Of a DNA stretch of 64,000 nucleotides, positions 8,210-17,021 are shown one piece after another. Origin of the DNA: Arenibacter sp040216555 (GTDB taxonomy: Bacteria > Bacteroidota > Bacteroidia > Flavobacteriales > Flavobacteriaceae). Within the stretch, counting starts at the first letter, position 1. Every line of letters starts with the position of its first letter. The translations under genes and the position numbers were made by a program. The DNA is taken from the NCBI GenBank assembly GCA_040216555.1, contig JAVJOW010000024.1, positions 1 to 64,000 on the forward strand, in the 5' to 3' direction. A model generated the notes under the pieces. The model worked only from the letters and a program-made list of their open reading frames with translations, had not been told where the DNA came from and ran no database searches.

Positions 8210-9700
8210 ATGAATCTTGAAAATAAATTGGATTTAAACAGACCTCAAGATCCCAAAAGCTTAAGTGCGGAGGATATCCCGGCATCGGTTGTTTCTAAAC
8301 TTGTAACGGGCTTTTTGTGGCTTCTTTTTGCCGGCAATCTGGTGTATCTCGTCCTTAACTTCACCACTATCCAGGAATGGCATTTTGGCAGTGCCTTCAG
8401 AATCAATGGTTTTACCCTGTTAATCTGGACTACGGTTACCTTTTTCAGTGCCATAATAAGTAGTTATGCGGGGAACTATTTAAAAGGATTTAGATTCCAT
8501 TCCAGATTTATGATGCTCTGTTTGGGCTTTACATTATCCGTGATGCTTTTGGTAATGTCTAACCACATTGCACTATTACTTGGCTGTTGGTTGCTTATGG
8601 GAATGTTTATGTCTCAGTTAATAGGTATTGACAAGACTTGGGGAGAGGCAAGAGAGGCTTCCCGATTTACCCAAAAGTACTTTTTGACGGGTACATTTTT
8701 TCTAACGATAGGCATATTGTTAATGGCCTTTTACAGTAATGAGTTTACTGTGAGCGGATTGTCTTCCGTTGCTGGTGAACTGCCGCACTATGTAATATTC
8801 CCTACCGCATTATGTGTAATTGCGGCGGCTATTGTGCAGTCCGCCATCTATCCTTTTCATAGGTGGCTGCTTTCTGCAATGACCGCCCCTACGCCGGCAT
8901 CGGCATTAATGCATGCCGGTTTTGTTAATGGTGCGGGAATTTTATTGGCATTGTTCTCCACCTTATTGTATGCTTCAAATACATTGACCCTCTTATTTGT
9001 CATTGGGGGACTCACATCGATTATTGCTCAATTTACAAAGCTGCTTCAAGTGAACGTAAAACAAAAGCTGGCCTGTTCAACCATTGCACAAATGGGTTTT
9101 ATGATCATGCAATGTGGTTTGGGATTTTTTAACGCTGCCGTGGTGCATTTAATCCTACATGGATTTTATAAGGCCTACCTATTTCTTTCTTCTGGAGAGG
9201 AAATAGCACAGACCACACCACAAAAACCGCTGAAATTAAAGATCAAACCATTTCAAGCCTTTGTGGTATTACTTTTCGGGGGTCTGGGGGCCGTACTTTT
9301 TGCACTTTGGACAGGAAAAGGAATGCAGATGGACAGTAGTGTGTTTTTGACTCTCATTGTGGCCATCACTGTGGGGCAGGCAACCTATAATATTGTTAAA
9401 GAGCGCAGTCTAACGGTCTTGCAAAAAGTTATGGTGCCACCGCTGATCTTCATTATAGGAATTGGGGTCTATGCACTAACCTACAATAGTGTCACGATTC
9501 TAATGTCCGATATGCCGATGATTGATAAGCCATTACCGCTGTCCTGGGCGCAAATTATATTCGGAATCATTTTTTTGATCGGCTTTTTTATAATGAAATT
9601 GGGCATCTACCATAAGATCCCGTGGCTTTATGTGAAGTTGATGAACATATCCCAACCATATAAAAAATCAGTTTTAATGTACAAAACCAAAACAGTATGA
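8210..9700 (+). CDS. dabB: DabB, antiporter-like membrane subunit of the DAB inorganic-carbon transporter
   Basis: A 496-residue, highly hydrophobic protein of the Proton_antipo_M family (related to NuoL and MrpA), with about 13 membrane helices. The conserved core includes HRWLLSAMTAPTPASALMH, the family's proton-channel segment with Lys/His residues. It is shorter than NuoL and lacks the long C-terminal lateral helix, as is usual for DabB. Its last codons overlap dabA (ATGA), which fixes the pairing. In the characterised DAB complexes, DabB is thought to use the cation gradient to drive one-way CO2 hydration by DabA. Older annotations call such proteins NADH dehydrogenase subunit 5, but no other complex I genes are present here. 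Confidence 0.88.
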   Translation: MNLENKLDLNRPQDPKSLSAEDIPASVVSKLVTGFLWLLFAGNLVYLVLNFTTIQEWHFGSAFRINGFTLLIWTTVTFFSAIISSYAGNYLKGFRFHSRFMMLCLGFTLSVMLLVMSNHIALLLGCWLLMGMFMSQLIGIDKTWGEAREASRFTQKYFLTGTFFLTIGILLMAFYSNEFTVSGLSSVAGELPHYVIFPTALCVIAAAIVQSAIYPFHRWLLSAMTAPTPASALMHAGFVNGAGILLALFSTLLYASNTLTLLFVIGGLTSIIAQFTKLLQVNVKQKLACSTIAQMGFMIMQCGLGFFNAAVVHLILHGFYKAYLFLSSGEEIAQTTPQKPLKLKIKPFQAFVVLLFGGLGAVLFALWTGKGMQMDSSVFLTLIVAITVGQATYNIVKERSLTVLQKVMVPPLIFIIGIGVYALTYNSVTILMSDMPMIDKPLPLSWAQIIFGIIFLIGFFIMKLGIYHKIPWLYVKLMNISQPYKKSVLMYKTKTV

Positions 9701-12087
9701 AACAAAATTTGCTAAATAGTTTGGACGAAGCTTCTAAAGTTATTGGAAAAACCTGGCCTTTATACACTTTTGTGGCTTCCAATCCCCTATCTGGATATGA
9801 AAACTTGCCCTTTAATGAAGCAGTAAGTTCCGCGCAGCAGCATTTTAACGCCAATGCCTTCCCTGAAGCCAAGCTTTATCGACAGGCTTTGGGGAATGGT
9901 GGTATAAATAGGGAGGTACTCCTTAAGCTTCTCAAGGAAAATGGATTATTGGAATCGCCGGAGAAATATCTGGAAATCTTGGAATCACAACAGCAGGTTC
10001 AGGAAGTGAACCACAATCATGATGTGGATCGTATCATGGTAAAATGGTTGTCCGCCTTTATGGATGAAGGCCTCGCAGAGTGGGATATGCCCTTCAAGAC
10101 CGAAGGATTCTATGCAGCTTGGAGGCATTTGATCATCTACGATTCTGAAATAGGAACGACCTCTTTAAATGAGATTCCAAAAACAAGTATTGAAGCCTTG
10201 GAGCAACTCTTGCAAAATTATTCGGAAGGGGACTATACTAATATCTTTACCTATCATTTGGCCGCGCTTCCTGGGTGGACTGGTTACATGAACCATCGCA
10301 CCGAATCGAATTCGGACTGGCAAAAAGATTACCCAATAAGCTTAACAGATTATTTAGCGGCACGTATTTGGACTGCACAAAAATTGAATGCTTTTGTACT
10401 ACCAAAAAGCAATCAGGATACTACTGATAATCTTGTGCCAAAACTGCAATATGTTTGGCTAAAGGCTTGGGAAGAAAGCTGGCAAAACCAATTGGTCAAA
10501 ACTCTGGAAAAGGAATCCATTGCAACCCATCCTTCTGTTGAAACTACAATTCCGGATGCGCAGATGGTGTTTTGTATAGATACGCGGTCGGAGCTTATAA
10601 GAAGACATGTAGAATGCCAAGGCAATTACGAAACTTACGGTTATGCTGGATTTTTTGGGATTGCGATGGATTATAAGAGCCTAAACGACGGGATTGCACG
10701 CAAATCCTGTCCACCGATCGTGGATTCTGTGTATACTGTTTCAGAAACAGTACAATCAGATAAGGATGCACAATTTTTAGCATATGAAAAGAAAAACGAT
10801 ATGCTGAATTTTGGGGATTATTTTCTTAAACGCATGAAGAATATGCTGCCATCGGCTTTCGGATACGTTGAAGGCTCGGGATTTTTTTATGGATTGTCAT
10901 TGATTGGAAGAACCTTAATCCCGGATCTAGTCTACAGGAGGAATCAACGAAAAGCTTCCCATATGGAATCAATGTGTCAACCTGATATTAACAAAACGAT
11001 AAAGGAGGATATTGCACCACTTGGAATTTCATTAACGGAAAAAGTGCGAATCGTGAAATCAGCTTTCGATCTTATGGGATGGAAGCAATTTGCTCCTTTG
11101 GTCCTTTTTGTGGGACACGGAAGTCACTCTGCCAATAACCCTTTTAGTTCAAGTTTAGATTGCGGTGCCTGTGCAGCAAGTCCGGGTAGACATAATGCAA
11201 GAATGCTAGCGAAACTGGCCAACTTACCAGAGGTTAAGCAGGTTTTATCCGAAATTCACGGTATGGAAATTCCCGAGGATACATTCTTTATTGGAGCGGA
11301 ACACAATACAACGACAGATGAGATTGTTCTTTTTGATTCTGAAGTTCCAGATTCATGCAAACGGCGTATTAGAAACCTTAAAGTAAATCTTTCAAAGGCC
11401 CAGCAAACCGCAACTCGAGAGAGATTGGGTAGGAAGCAGAACAGTATTACAATTGCACAAAAAAAGGCAAATAATTGGGGAGAAACTAGGCCAGAGTGGG
11501 GACTGGCTAAAAATGCGGGCTTCATTGTTGGCCCCAGACACCTAACGAAAAAAACCAACCTAGAGGGTCACTGCTTCCTTCATTCCTATGATTGGGAACT
11601 GGATATCAGAGGAAAAGCCTTGGAGGGGATTATGCAAGGTCCAATGGTCGTTACACAATGGATTAATAATCACTATTACTTCTCTACGGTGGATAACAAT
11701 ACGTATGGTGGAGGTACTAAAATTACCCATAACATAACCGGTAAATATGGGGTAGTGCAAGGAAATGGTGGAGATCTCAAAATGGGTTTACCATTACAAT
11801 CCTTATTTCAATCCGACAATGAAACTTACCATCAGCCATTACGTCTGTCGGTATTGATACAAGCACCAGTGACATGGGTAATGGATATCCTTGCTAGGAA
11901 TGAAAACCTGAAAACATTATTGGATAATGAATGGGTCTATTTGATGGTTATGGATCCTTTGCAGCAAAATAACATTCTTAGGTACCAGAAAAATATGGAA
12001 TGGATTCCTATGACTGCTAAAAGTGTTGGTGAGAAAAACATTGAAAAGAAGCTCAATAAACCAGACTTTAATGAAGTGCTATCGTAA
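9697..12087 (+). CDS. dabA: DabA (DUF2309), beta-carbonic-anhydrase-like subunit of the DAB transporter
   Basis: A 796-residue DUF2309 protein, full length for the family and without a signal peptide, so it sits on the cytoplasmic face of DabB. The carbonic-anhydrase-like zinc site can be read directly: Cys293 and Asp295 in FCIDTRSE, His474 in GHGSH, and Cys489 in DCGAC. The His-to-Cys spacing of 15 matches the characterised DabA. It is translationally coupled to dabB. The complex accumulates bicarbonate by energised, vectorial CO2 hydration. No RuBisCO or carboxysome gene is in the window, so in this presumed heterotroph the bicarbonate probably feeds anaplerotic and biosynthetic carboxylases (inference). 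Confidence 0.92.
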   Translation: MKQNLLNSLDEASKVIGKTWPLYTFVASNPLSGYENLPFNEAVSSAQQHFNANAFPEAKLYRQALGNGGINREVLLKLLKENGLLESPEKYLEILESQQQVQEVNHNHDVDRIMVKWLSAFMDEGLAEWDMPFKTEGFYAAWRHLIIYDSEIGTTSLNEIPKTSIEALEQLLQNYSEGDYTNIFTYHLAALPGWTGYMNHRTESNSDWQKDYPISLTDYLAARIWTAQKLNAFVLPKSNQDTTDNLVPKLQYVWLKAWEESWQNQLVKTLEKESIATHPSVETTIPDAQMVFCIDTRSELIRRHVECQGNYETYGYAGFFGIAMDYKSLNDGIARKSCPPIVDSVYTVSETVQSDKDAQFLAYEKKNDMLNFGDYFLKRMKNMLPSAFGYVEGSGFFYGLSLIGRTLIPDLVYRRNQRKASHMESMCQPDINKTIKEDIAPLGISLTEKVRIVKSAFDLMGWKQFAPLVLFVGHGSHSANNPFSSSLDCGACAASPGRHNARMLAKLANLPEVKQVLSEIHGMEIPEDTFFIGAEHNTTTDEIVLFDSEVPDSCKRRIRNLKVNLSKAQQTATRERLGRKQNSITIAQKKANNWGETRPEWGLAKNAGFIVGPRHLTKKTNLEGHCFLHSYDWELDIRGKALEGIMQGPMVVTQWINNHYYFSTVDNNTYGGGTKITHNITGKYGVVQGNGGDLKMGLPLQSLFQSDNETYHQPLRLSVLIQAPVTWVMDILARNENLKTLLDNEWVYLMVMDPLQQNNILRYQKNMEWIPMTAKSVGEKNIEKKLNKPDFNEVLS

Positions 12088-12429
12088 ACTTATATAATGG
12101 CATGAAGTATATTAAAGAATCATTTGGCTATAACGCTACAAAACATGGTATGGAACACATTATTCCTCTAATATTGGAGCTGGAATTATTGGGTTGAAAT
12201 GTATTCGAAAGGGCAATTGTCCCTAGCACGATTAAGTTTACCAACTATGATATGTAGTGGATTTTTTGATACGGGATAATGTCTTTTATGAATTGTATTT
12301 GGAAAAAATAGTGGATAACATATTGGAATGTCCGTTTATCTGGCAATGATGCCTGCCATTTAAAGGATGAACAATAAATGTTACCATTCGGCTAAGGATT
12401 TTTTTATTGGCCCGTACGAAGGACTTATA
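12088..12429. other. Spacer between convergent dabA and TonB receptor genes
   Basis: No convincing gene or terminator hairpin is seen. Two short plus-strand frames with protein-like composition occur near 12100-12240 (one starting MKYIKESFGYNATKH at 12102), but they are interrupted by stops and could be decayed coding DNA. The plus-strand frame at 12367-12597 mostly overlaps the receptor gene and is rejected. Confidence 0.4.
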
Positions 12430-14802
12430 TTATCTCCTACGCTGCCCGGAATACTGCATGGCCTCCCCCTTACCAAAGCCATAGCTAAAGCCAAGGGCTA
12501 CAAATGTCCCTCGTTGACGGCGATTGTACACCTCATAATCGGCCTGGGCAATTTGGCTCTCGTCTACCCTAGAGGCGAACAGGTCCCTGACACTTAAATT
12601 GAGGACTGCCTTGCCTTTCATTATATTTTTTCGCAGCCCCATATCCATAAAGAGCATATCACTAACGTCACTTTGTACCGTTTGGTAACTGGATTGATAG
12701 TTACCTGTCATTTCCAAATCGAAATCGGATGGAAGTTTAACTTTTGTCATTAATTTGGAAGTCCATTGGTCATTGTTAAAATCGAAAACGGTGGTCTCGA
12801 AGATACCATCCCTTTGAAATTGATTATAATTAAAATCTCCGTTAATGGTAAGCCATTTGGCAGGGCTATATTTTGCATTGAATTCTATTCCAGTAGCTTT
12901 ATTGGTTCCAATATTGTCTGGCTTAGTGGTGCTAATGTTGTCTTCGAAAGTGGTAATACGCTCTATTACGTCCGTAGTATAGCGGTAATACACTCCAAAA
13001 TTTATGCTGGCAGGACCTAAAATGTATATACTGGTTATCTCATAAGAATCGGTAAATTCGGGCTGCAGTTCAGGGTTACCTTGGCGTACGCTATAATTGT
13101 TTCGGATATTGAAGAAGGGATTCAAATCCCACATCCTTGGTCGGTAAATACGTTTAGAGTATCCAGCTTGAACGGAAACCTTGTCACTAAATTTATAGGA
13201 GCTATGAAGGCTGGGAAAAAAGTTGCCATACTTTTGGTCGTTGGCCGAACTTGTAGTAACCAGCAAGGTGTTCTGATCGGTCTGTTCCAAGCGCAGGCCT
13301 CCCTTTATGCCCCATTTTTTACCTTCGTAAGAACCGGTACCGTAAAGACCTAGTACCTTTTGGTCGAACTCAAAGACATTGGTCAAACCGGGGTCGTTTA
13401 TAAAGGTTCCGTTGGTGAAATTGTTTACCTCGAAATCATTGCTTACGTCGTTTAAGACATATTGTGCCCCCGTTTCCAAGGTCCACTCATCAGTTATGGG
13501 ATTGGTATAATCCAGTTTAAAGGTAAATATAGCTTCTTTAAAATCCGTTCTAGTCTGCTGTCTGGAATCATTATCGTCTCCCGAAATGGTGTTGTTTAGG
13601 AATTCGGAGGATTGGTCCTTCCCAAAGAAATTTCCCAGGCCACTAAAAAGCAGGGTATGGTCCTCATGATTTTCGAAATCTTTTTTGTATTGCAATTCGT
13701 ACTGAAATTTTGGATTCTTTGCTTCAGTAACTTCGGTACGTTCCCATTCCGAGCTAATGGTATTGTCAGAATCTAAGGACACAAAACTGGTGTTGGAGGG
13801 TTGGTCCTCTATTTCCATGGCAAAGTTTCCAGATAGGGTCAATACGTTATTTTCGTTAATATGATAATCTGTTCCCAGAACTAAATTATAGTAGGTTTCA
13901 TTCCGGTATTCTGTACCGCTACTAAGAATGGTGGTGTTGTTTTCCAAATCTACGTTTCGGGTTTCAAGATCGTCGGGCAAATCTCTAAGACCTATCCCTA
14001 TTTGGGTGAATAGGTTAAAATTTTCTGTCCGTCGATTTAAGCTCACTCCTACGCTATGGCTGTCGGGTGCCCCGGTATTCACCGAGACAGAACCATTGAG
14101 GCCTTTGCGCTCCTCTTTTTTAAGGACGATATTGATGATACCTGAAGTACCTTCGGCATCGTATTTGGCGGAAGGGTTGGTCATTACCTCGATCTTTTCG
14201 ATCATATCTGCCGTAATGGTTCCCAAGGCATTCCCTTCCTCACTGGCGATGATGGAGGGTTTGCCATTGATGAGAATCTGCACTCCCTGACTTCCCCTTA
14301 GACTAATGCGTCCCTCTATGTTAACGTTAACGGAAGGAACGTTATTTAAGACTTCCAAGGCACTTGCCCCAGTAGTACTAAGATCTTTGCCTACGTTGAA
14401 TACACGTTTATCCAATTTAAATTCGGTACGTGAAACTTCGCCCTGTACCACTACTTCTTGTAATTGTTCTGCATCCTCTGAAAGGGCAACCTTTCCTAAA
14501 TCTATAGTTTTACCTTGTGTTGGTGGCGGTCCAAATGTTTTGGTACTGAAACCTAGAAAACTTACTTCTATATAATAGTCGGAAGCATCGGTCTCCAAGC
14601 TAAAACTGCCATCATCCATAGTGGTAGTACCCTCTATGGGTTTCTTGGTTTCGTTATCGCCGACCATTACCGTTGCATAGGCAATGGGCTGTCCGCTGGA
14701 TTCCTCCACCACAGTTCCCTTTATGGTTACCTGCGCAAAGGCATCAGGGCCATAGAGCATTAATGAGCTGGCGATTAACATTTGTACCAATATTTTTTTC
14801 AT
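12430..14802 (-). CDS. TonB-dependent outer-membrane receptor with CarboxypepD_reg-like N-terminal domain
   Basis: 790 residues. A signal peptide (about residues 1-23, ending AFAQ) is followed by a carboxypeptidase-regulatory-like beta-sandwich (about 25-110, TIKGTVVEESSGQPIAYATV), a plug domain (about 115-230, SLRGSQGVQILINGKPS, then EVMTNPSAKYDAEGTSGIIN) and an outer-membrane beta-barrel of the OMP_b-brl_3 type. This class lacks a SusD partner and is usually tied to siderophore, metal or peptide uptake, or to unknown cargo; the cargo here is unknown. It is transcribed away from a LytS/LytTR pair, and a direct repeat with a 21-base period lies upstream, so it is probably the target of that system. 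Confidence 0.88.
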   Translation of the reverse strand: MKKILVQMLIASSLMLYGPDAFAQVTIKGTVVEESSGQPIAYATVMVGDNETKKPIEGTTTMDDGSFSLETDASDYYIEVSFLGFSTKTFGPPPTQGKTIDLGKVALSEDAEQLQEVVVQGEVSRTEFKLDKRVFNVGKDLSTTGASALEVLNNVPSVNVNIEGRISLRGSQGVQILINGKPSIIASEEGNALGTITADMIEKIEVMTNPSAKYDAEGTSGIINIVLKKEERKGLNGSVSVNTGAPDSHSVGVSLNRRTENFNLFTQIGIGLRDLPDDLETRNVDLENNTTILSSGTEYRNETYYNLVLGTDYHINENNVLTLSGNFAMEIEDQPSNTSFVSLDSDNTISSEWERTEVTEAKNPKFQYELQYKKDFENHEDHTLLFSGLGNFFGKDQSSEFLNNTISGDDNDSRQQTRTDFKEAIFTFKLDYTNPITDEWTLETGAQYVLNDVSNDFEVNNFTNGTFINDPGLTNVFEFDQKVLGLYGTGSYEGKKWGIKGGLRLEQTDQNTLLVTTSSANDQKYGNFFPSLHSSYKFSDKVSVQAGYSKRIYRPRMWDLNPFFNIRNNYSVRQGNPELQPEFTDSYEITSIYILGPASINFGVYYRYTTDVIERITTFEDNISTTKPDNIGTNKATGIEFNAKYSPAKWLTINGDFNYNQFQRDGIFETTVFDFNNDQWTSKLMTKVKLPSDFDLEMTGNYQSSYQTVQSDVSDMLFMDMGLRKNIMKGKAVLNLSVRDLFASRVDESQIAQADYEVYNRRQRGTFVALGFSYGFGKGEAMQYSGQRRR

Positions 14803-14841
14803 GGCTTCTTTAATTAGTTTAAATTGGAATTGTAAGAATTA

Positions 14842-14849
14842 CAAAGATT
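14842..14849 (-). promoter_or_regulatory. Candidate -7 box of the TonB receptor gene
   Basis: On the minus strand this reads AATCTTTG, 7 of 8 matches to TAnnTTTG. It would give a leader of about 33 bases before the ATG at 14802. There is no TTG at the usual spacing upstream, consistent with a promoter that needs an activator. An exact TACTTTTG (14891-14898, minus) also exists but lies inside the direct repeat. Confidence 0.4.
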
Positions 14850-14883
14850 CATTTTTTTATTTAGAAGAGTGGGGTATTTTCTG

Positions 14884-14913
14884 TGAACGACAAAAGTATT
14901 CCATTGAACGACA
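14884..14913 (-). promoter_or_regulatory. Direct repeat, 21-base period (candidate LytTR regulator site)
   Basis: TGTCGTTCA (minus strand) occurs at 14905-14913 and again at 14884-14892, a period of exactly 21 bases. This is the LytTR site geometry, and the GTTCA core is shared with the repeat at 513-542. The promoter-proximal copy lies about 33 bases upstream of the candidate -7 box of the TonB receptor gene, nearly the same distance as at 513-542 (32 bases). The likely regulator is the LytTR protein at 16028-16735. Confidence 0.6.
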
Positions 14914-15014
14914 GACAGTGGTTTTTAAGTAAAGCCTACGCTGTTTAGGGGCTTAATTATGCCGTTGGGATGCCTCTATTTTATGAAACCACGGCAATAG
15001 CTTAGTTTTGAAAA

Positions 15015-16031
15015 ATGAAAAAAGCCTTGATTTCCAGGAAGGAACTGTTCTTTCAAATCGTGCTCCATATCCTGGTGCTGCTTTTCTATTCCTTTGATAA
15101 GTACAATCCGGGGATTACCTTCGCCCAACTGGTTTTCTTTTTGGTCTATACCATTTTTGCCGCTTTTATTACCTATTTTCTGATGCCAAGATTGTTATAT
15201 CGAAAGAAATATTGGCAGTTTTTAGGCATGGTAGTGTTGGTGTTGTTTGGTGTTATTTGGGCCGAGGAACTTTTGGAACTGGTTTTTTATCCAGGCACTA
15301 AAAGGGCAAGAATTGTTCCTGGGATCTATTATGCTGTCTTCGATGTTTTGCCAGTAATTGGAATTTTGTCCGGATTTAAGTTTGCTTGGGATGCGATAAG
15401 TTCCCAAAGTGAAGTGGAAAAGTTGAAAATGTCGGCGCAGGAAAATGAACTACAATTTTTAAAATCACAGATCAATCCCCATTTTCTGTTCAACAATTTG
15501 AACAATCTTTATTCATACGCCATTGATAATTCCCCTAAGACGCCTACCATTATTTTGGAACTTTCCTCGGTATTGCGGTATATGTTATACGATTGCAAGG
15601 AAAAGTATGTGCCCCTATCCAAGGAAATAGAACACTTGAAGAATTATACGCAATTAAGTGAATTGCAAATTGAAAATAGGGGAACCGTAGATTTTAAAAC
15701 GGATATTACAGGGTCCGGATACCGGATTGCACCCTTAATATTGACCGTATTTGTGGAAAATGCCTTTAAGCATAGTACCGCTAGCCAATCCGAGGATATT
15801 TTTATTAGTGTCGACATCAAGGTAACCGAAGAAGGCCTGTTAAAATTTGAATGTACCAATTCTTTTAGGCGTGAAACCAATACCGATGACCTTGCCCATG
15901 GAATTGGTCTACAAAACGTAAAAAAGCGTTTAGGGTTGATTTATCCCAATGCCCATAGTCTATCTATTGAAGAAACGGAGACCACCTACTCTGTTATTTT
16001 AAACATTGATCTTAATAAAGGTACCTCATGA
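15015..16031 (+). CDS. LytS/YehU-family sensor histidine kinase
   Basis: A 338-residue membrane sensor kinase with about four N-terminal membrane helices (residues about 10-125), a short linker and a His_kinase domain. The phospho-acceptor is His156 in SQINPHFLFNNLNNLY. The ATPase core has VENAFKHS and HGIGLQNVKKRL. It overlaps the response regulator gene by four bases. It is divergent from the TonB receptor gene, which is its probable output. It differs enough from the kinase at 1413 that the two are paralogous systems rather than a recent duplication. Confidence 0.91.
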   Translation: MKKALISRKELFFQIVLHILVLLFYSFDKYNPGITFAQLVFFLVYTIFAAFITYFLMPRLLYRKKYWQFLGMVVLVLFGVIWAEELLELVFYPGTKRARIVPGIYYAVFDVLPVIGILSGFKFAWDAISSQSEVEKLKMSAQENELQFLKSQINPHFLFNNLNNLYSYAIDNSPKTPTIILELSSVLRYMLYDCKEKYVPLSKEIEHLKNYTQLSELQIENRGTVDFKTDITGSGYRIAPLILTVFVENAFKHSTASQSEDIFISVDIKVTEEGLLKFECTNSFRRETNTDDLAHGIGLQNVKKRLGLIYPNAHSLSIEETETTYSVILNIDLNKGTS

Positions 16032-16735
16032 TCCGTTGCATTATTATTGAGGACCAACCGCCGGCACAACGGGTACTTCAAAAGTATATTGGTGAAATGA
16101 AGAGTTTGGAGCTCAAGGCTACTTTTGCGGATGCCCTCAAGGCCATGGATTATTTAAAAACCGAAGAGGTAGACCTGATTTTTTTGGATATCCATTTACC
16201 GAAGATTTCAGGGATGGACTTTTTAAGGGCATTGAACAAGAAACCTCATGTAATATTGACAACTGCTTTTTCTGAATACGCACTTGAAAGTTATGAATAT
16301 CATGTGATGGATTACCTGTTAAAGCCATTTTCTTTTGAACGATTTGTAATGGCCGTTTCCAAAATTCCGATGCCCAATCTACAAAGATCGTCCGTGGAAA
16401 TGGATTTGGAAAAGAAGTCAGTGCCGGAAGTAATCTTTATAAAGTCGGGCTACGAGCATCTTAAAATTGCCGTTGCAGATATTTTTTATATCCAATCCGA
16501 GGCGGACTATACCGAAATTTACACTGCCGAGAAAAAGCATCTTACCTCCCATTCCTTAAGGCATTGGTTGCAGACTCTACCATTGGACCAGTTTGCCCAG
16601 GTACATAAATCCTATATTGTTAACACACGACAAATCGTGAAGGTGTCCGGCAAGCGTATCATTTTTGACAAGGAAACCTATGTGCCTATTGGGCGTGCCT
16701 TTAAGGAAGAGTTTGTGGAAAAGTATTTGAAGTAA
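16028..16735 (+). CDS. LytTR-family response regulator
   Basis: 235 residues: a receiver domain with Glu8/Asp9, phospho-acceptor Asp54 (LIFLDIHLPK) and Lys in DYLLKP, then a LytTR DNA-binding domain from about residue 135 (YIQSEADYTEIYTAEK, then FAQVHKSYIVN). It is translationally coupled to the kinase gene by an ATGA overlap. The 21-base-period direct repeat between this pair and the divergent TonB receptor is its most likely binding site. Confidence 0.93.
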   Translation: MIRCIIIEDQPPAQRVLQKYIGEMKSLELKATFADALKAMDYLKTEEVDLIFLDIHLPKISGMDFLRALNKKPHVILTTAFSEYALESYEYHVMDYLLKPFSFERFVMAVSKIPMPNLQRSSVEMDLEKKSVPEVIFIKSGYEHLKIAVADIFYIQSEADYTEIYTAEKKHLTSHSLRHWLQTLPLDQFAQVHKSYIVNTRQIVKVSGKRIIFDKETYVPIGRAFKEEFVEKYLK

Positions 16736-16805
16736 GTGGGATTTATAACATCGGAGAACTGAACCAAGAAACCCTTGTTCTAAAACTACTCTTTAAGGCT
16801 TAAAT

Positions 16806-16819
16806 TGCAATCGATTACA
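16806..16819. promoter_or_regulatory. LacI-type operator, near-palindromic, upstream of lacI-family gene
   Basis: TGCAATCGATTACA differs at one base from the perfect palindrome at 21354-21367. It carries the central CG and flanking AATCGATT typical of LacI-family operators. It lies about 200 bases upstream of the regulator gene at 17022, suggesting autoregulation. Confidence 0.6.
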
Positions 16820-17021
16820 ACCTAATTGTTAAAATAGCATATCTTGCAAAGGTTAAACCTTAAATGTAATTTAAAAGGAAGGCATTTGTACAGTAGAATG
16901 TGATAATTGGAATATGCCCAAATAGCATATATTTCCTTTGATTTTATGCTTGTTTAGGACAATGGTTGTTTCCAATTAATATTCAACCATAGAGGGTTTG
17001 TTATAAGATGTGGCTTATTTA

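Noticed and set aside
8210..9700. NADH dehydrogenase subunit 5 of complex I
   Set aside because: No other complex I genes are present and the gene overlaps dabA, which defines it as dabB.
12367..12597. Plus-strand open frame of 76 codons
   Set aside because: Most of it is antisense to the end of the TonB receptor gene and it has no family features.
14891..14898. TACTTTTG (minus) as the main -7 box of the TonB receptor gene
   Set aside because: It lies between and within the direct repeats and has no -33 element; the box at 14842-14849 gives a better geometry, although this is not proven.
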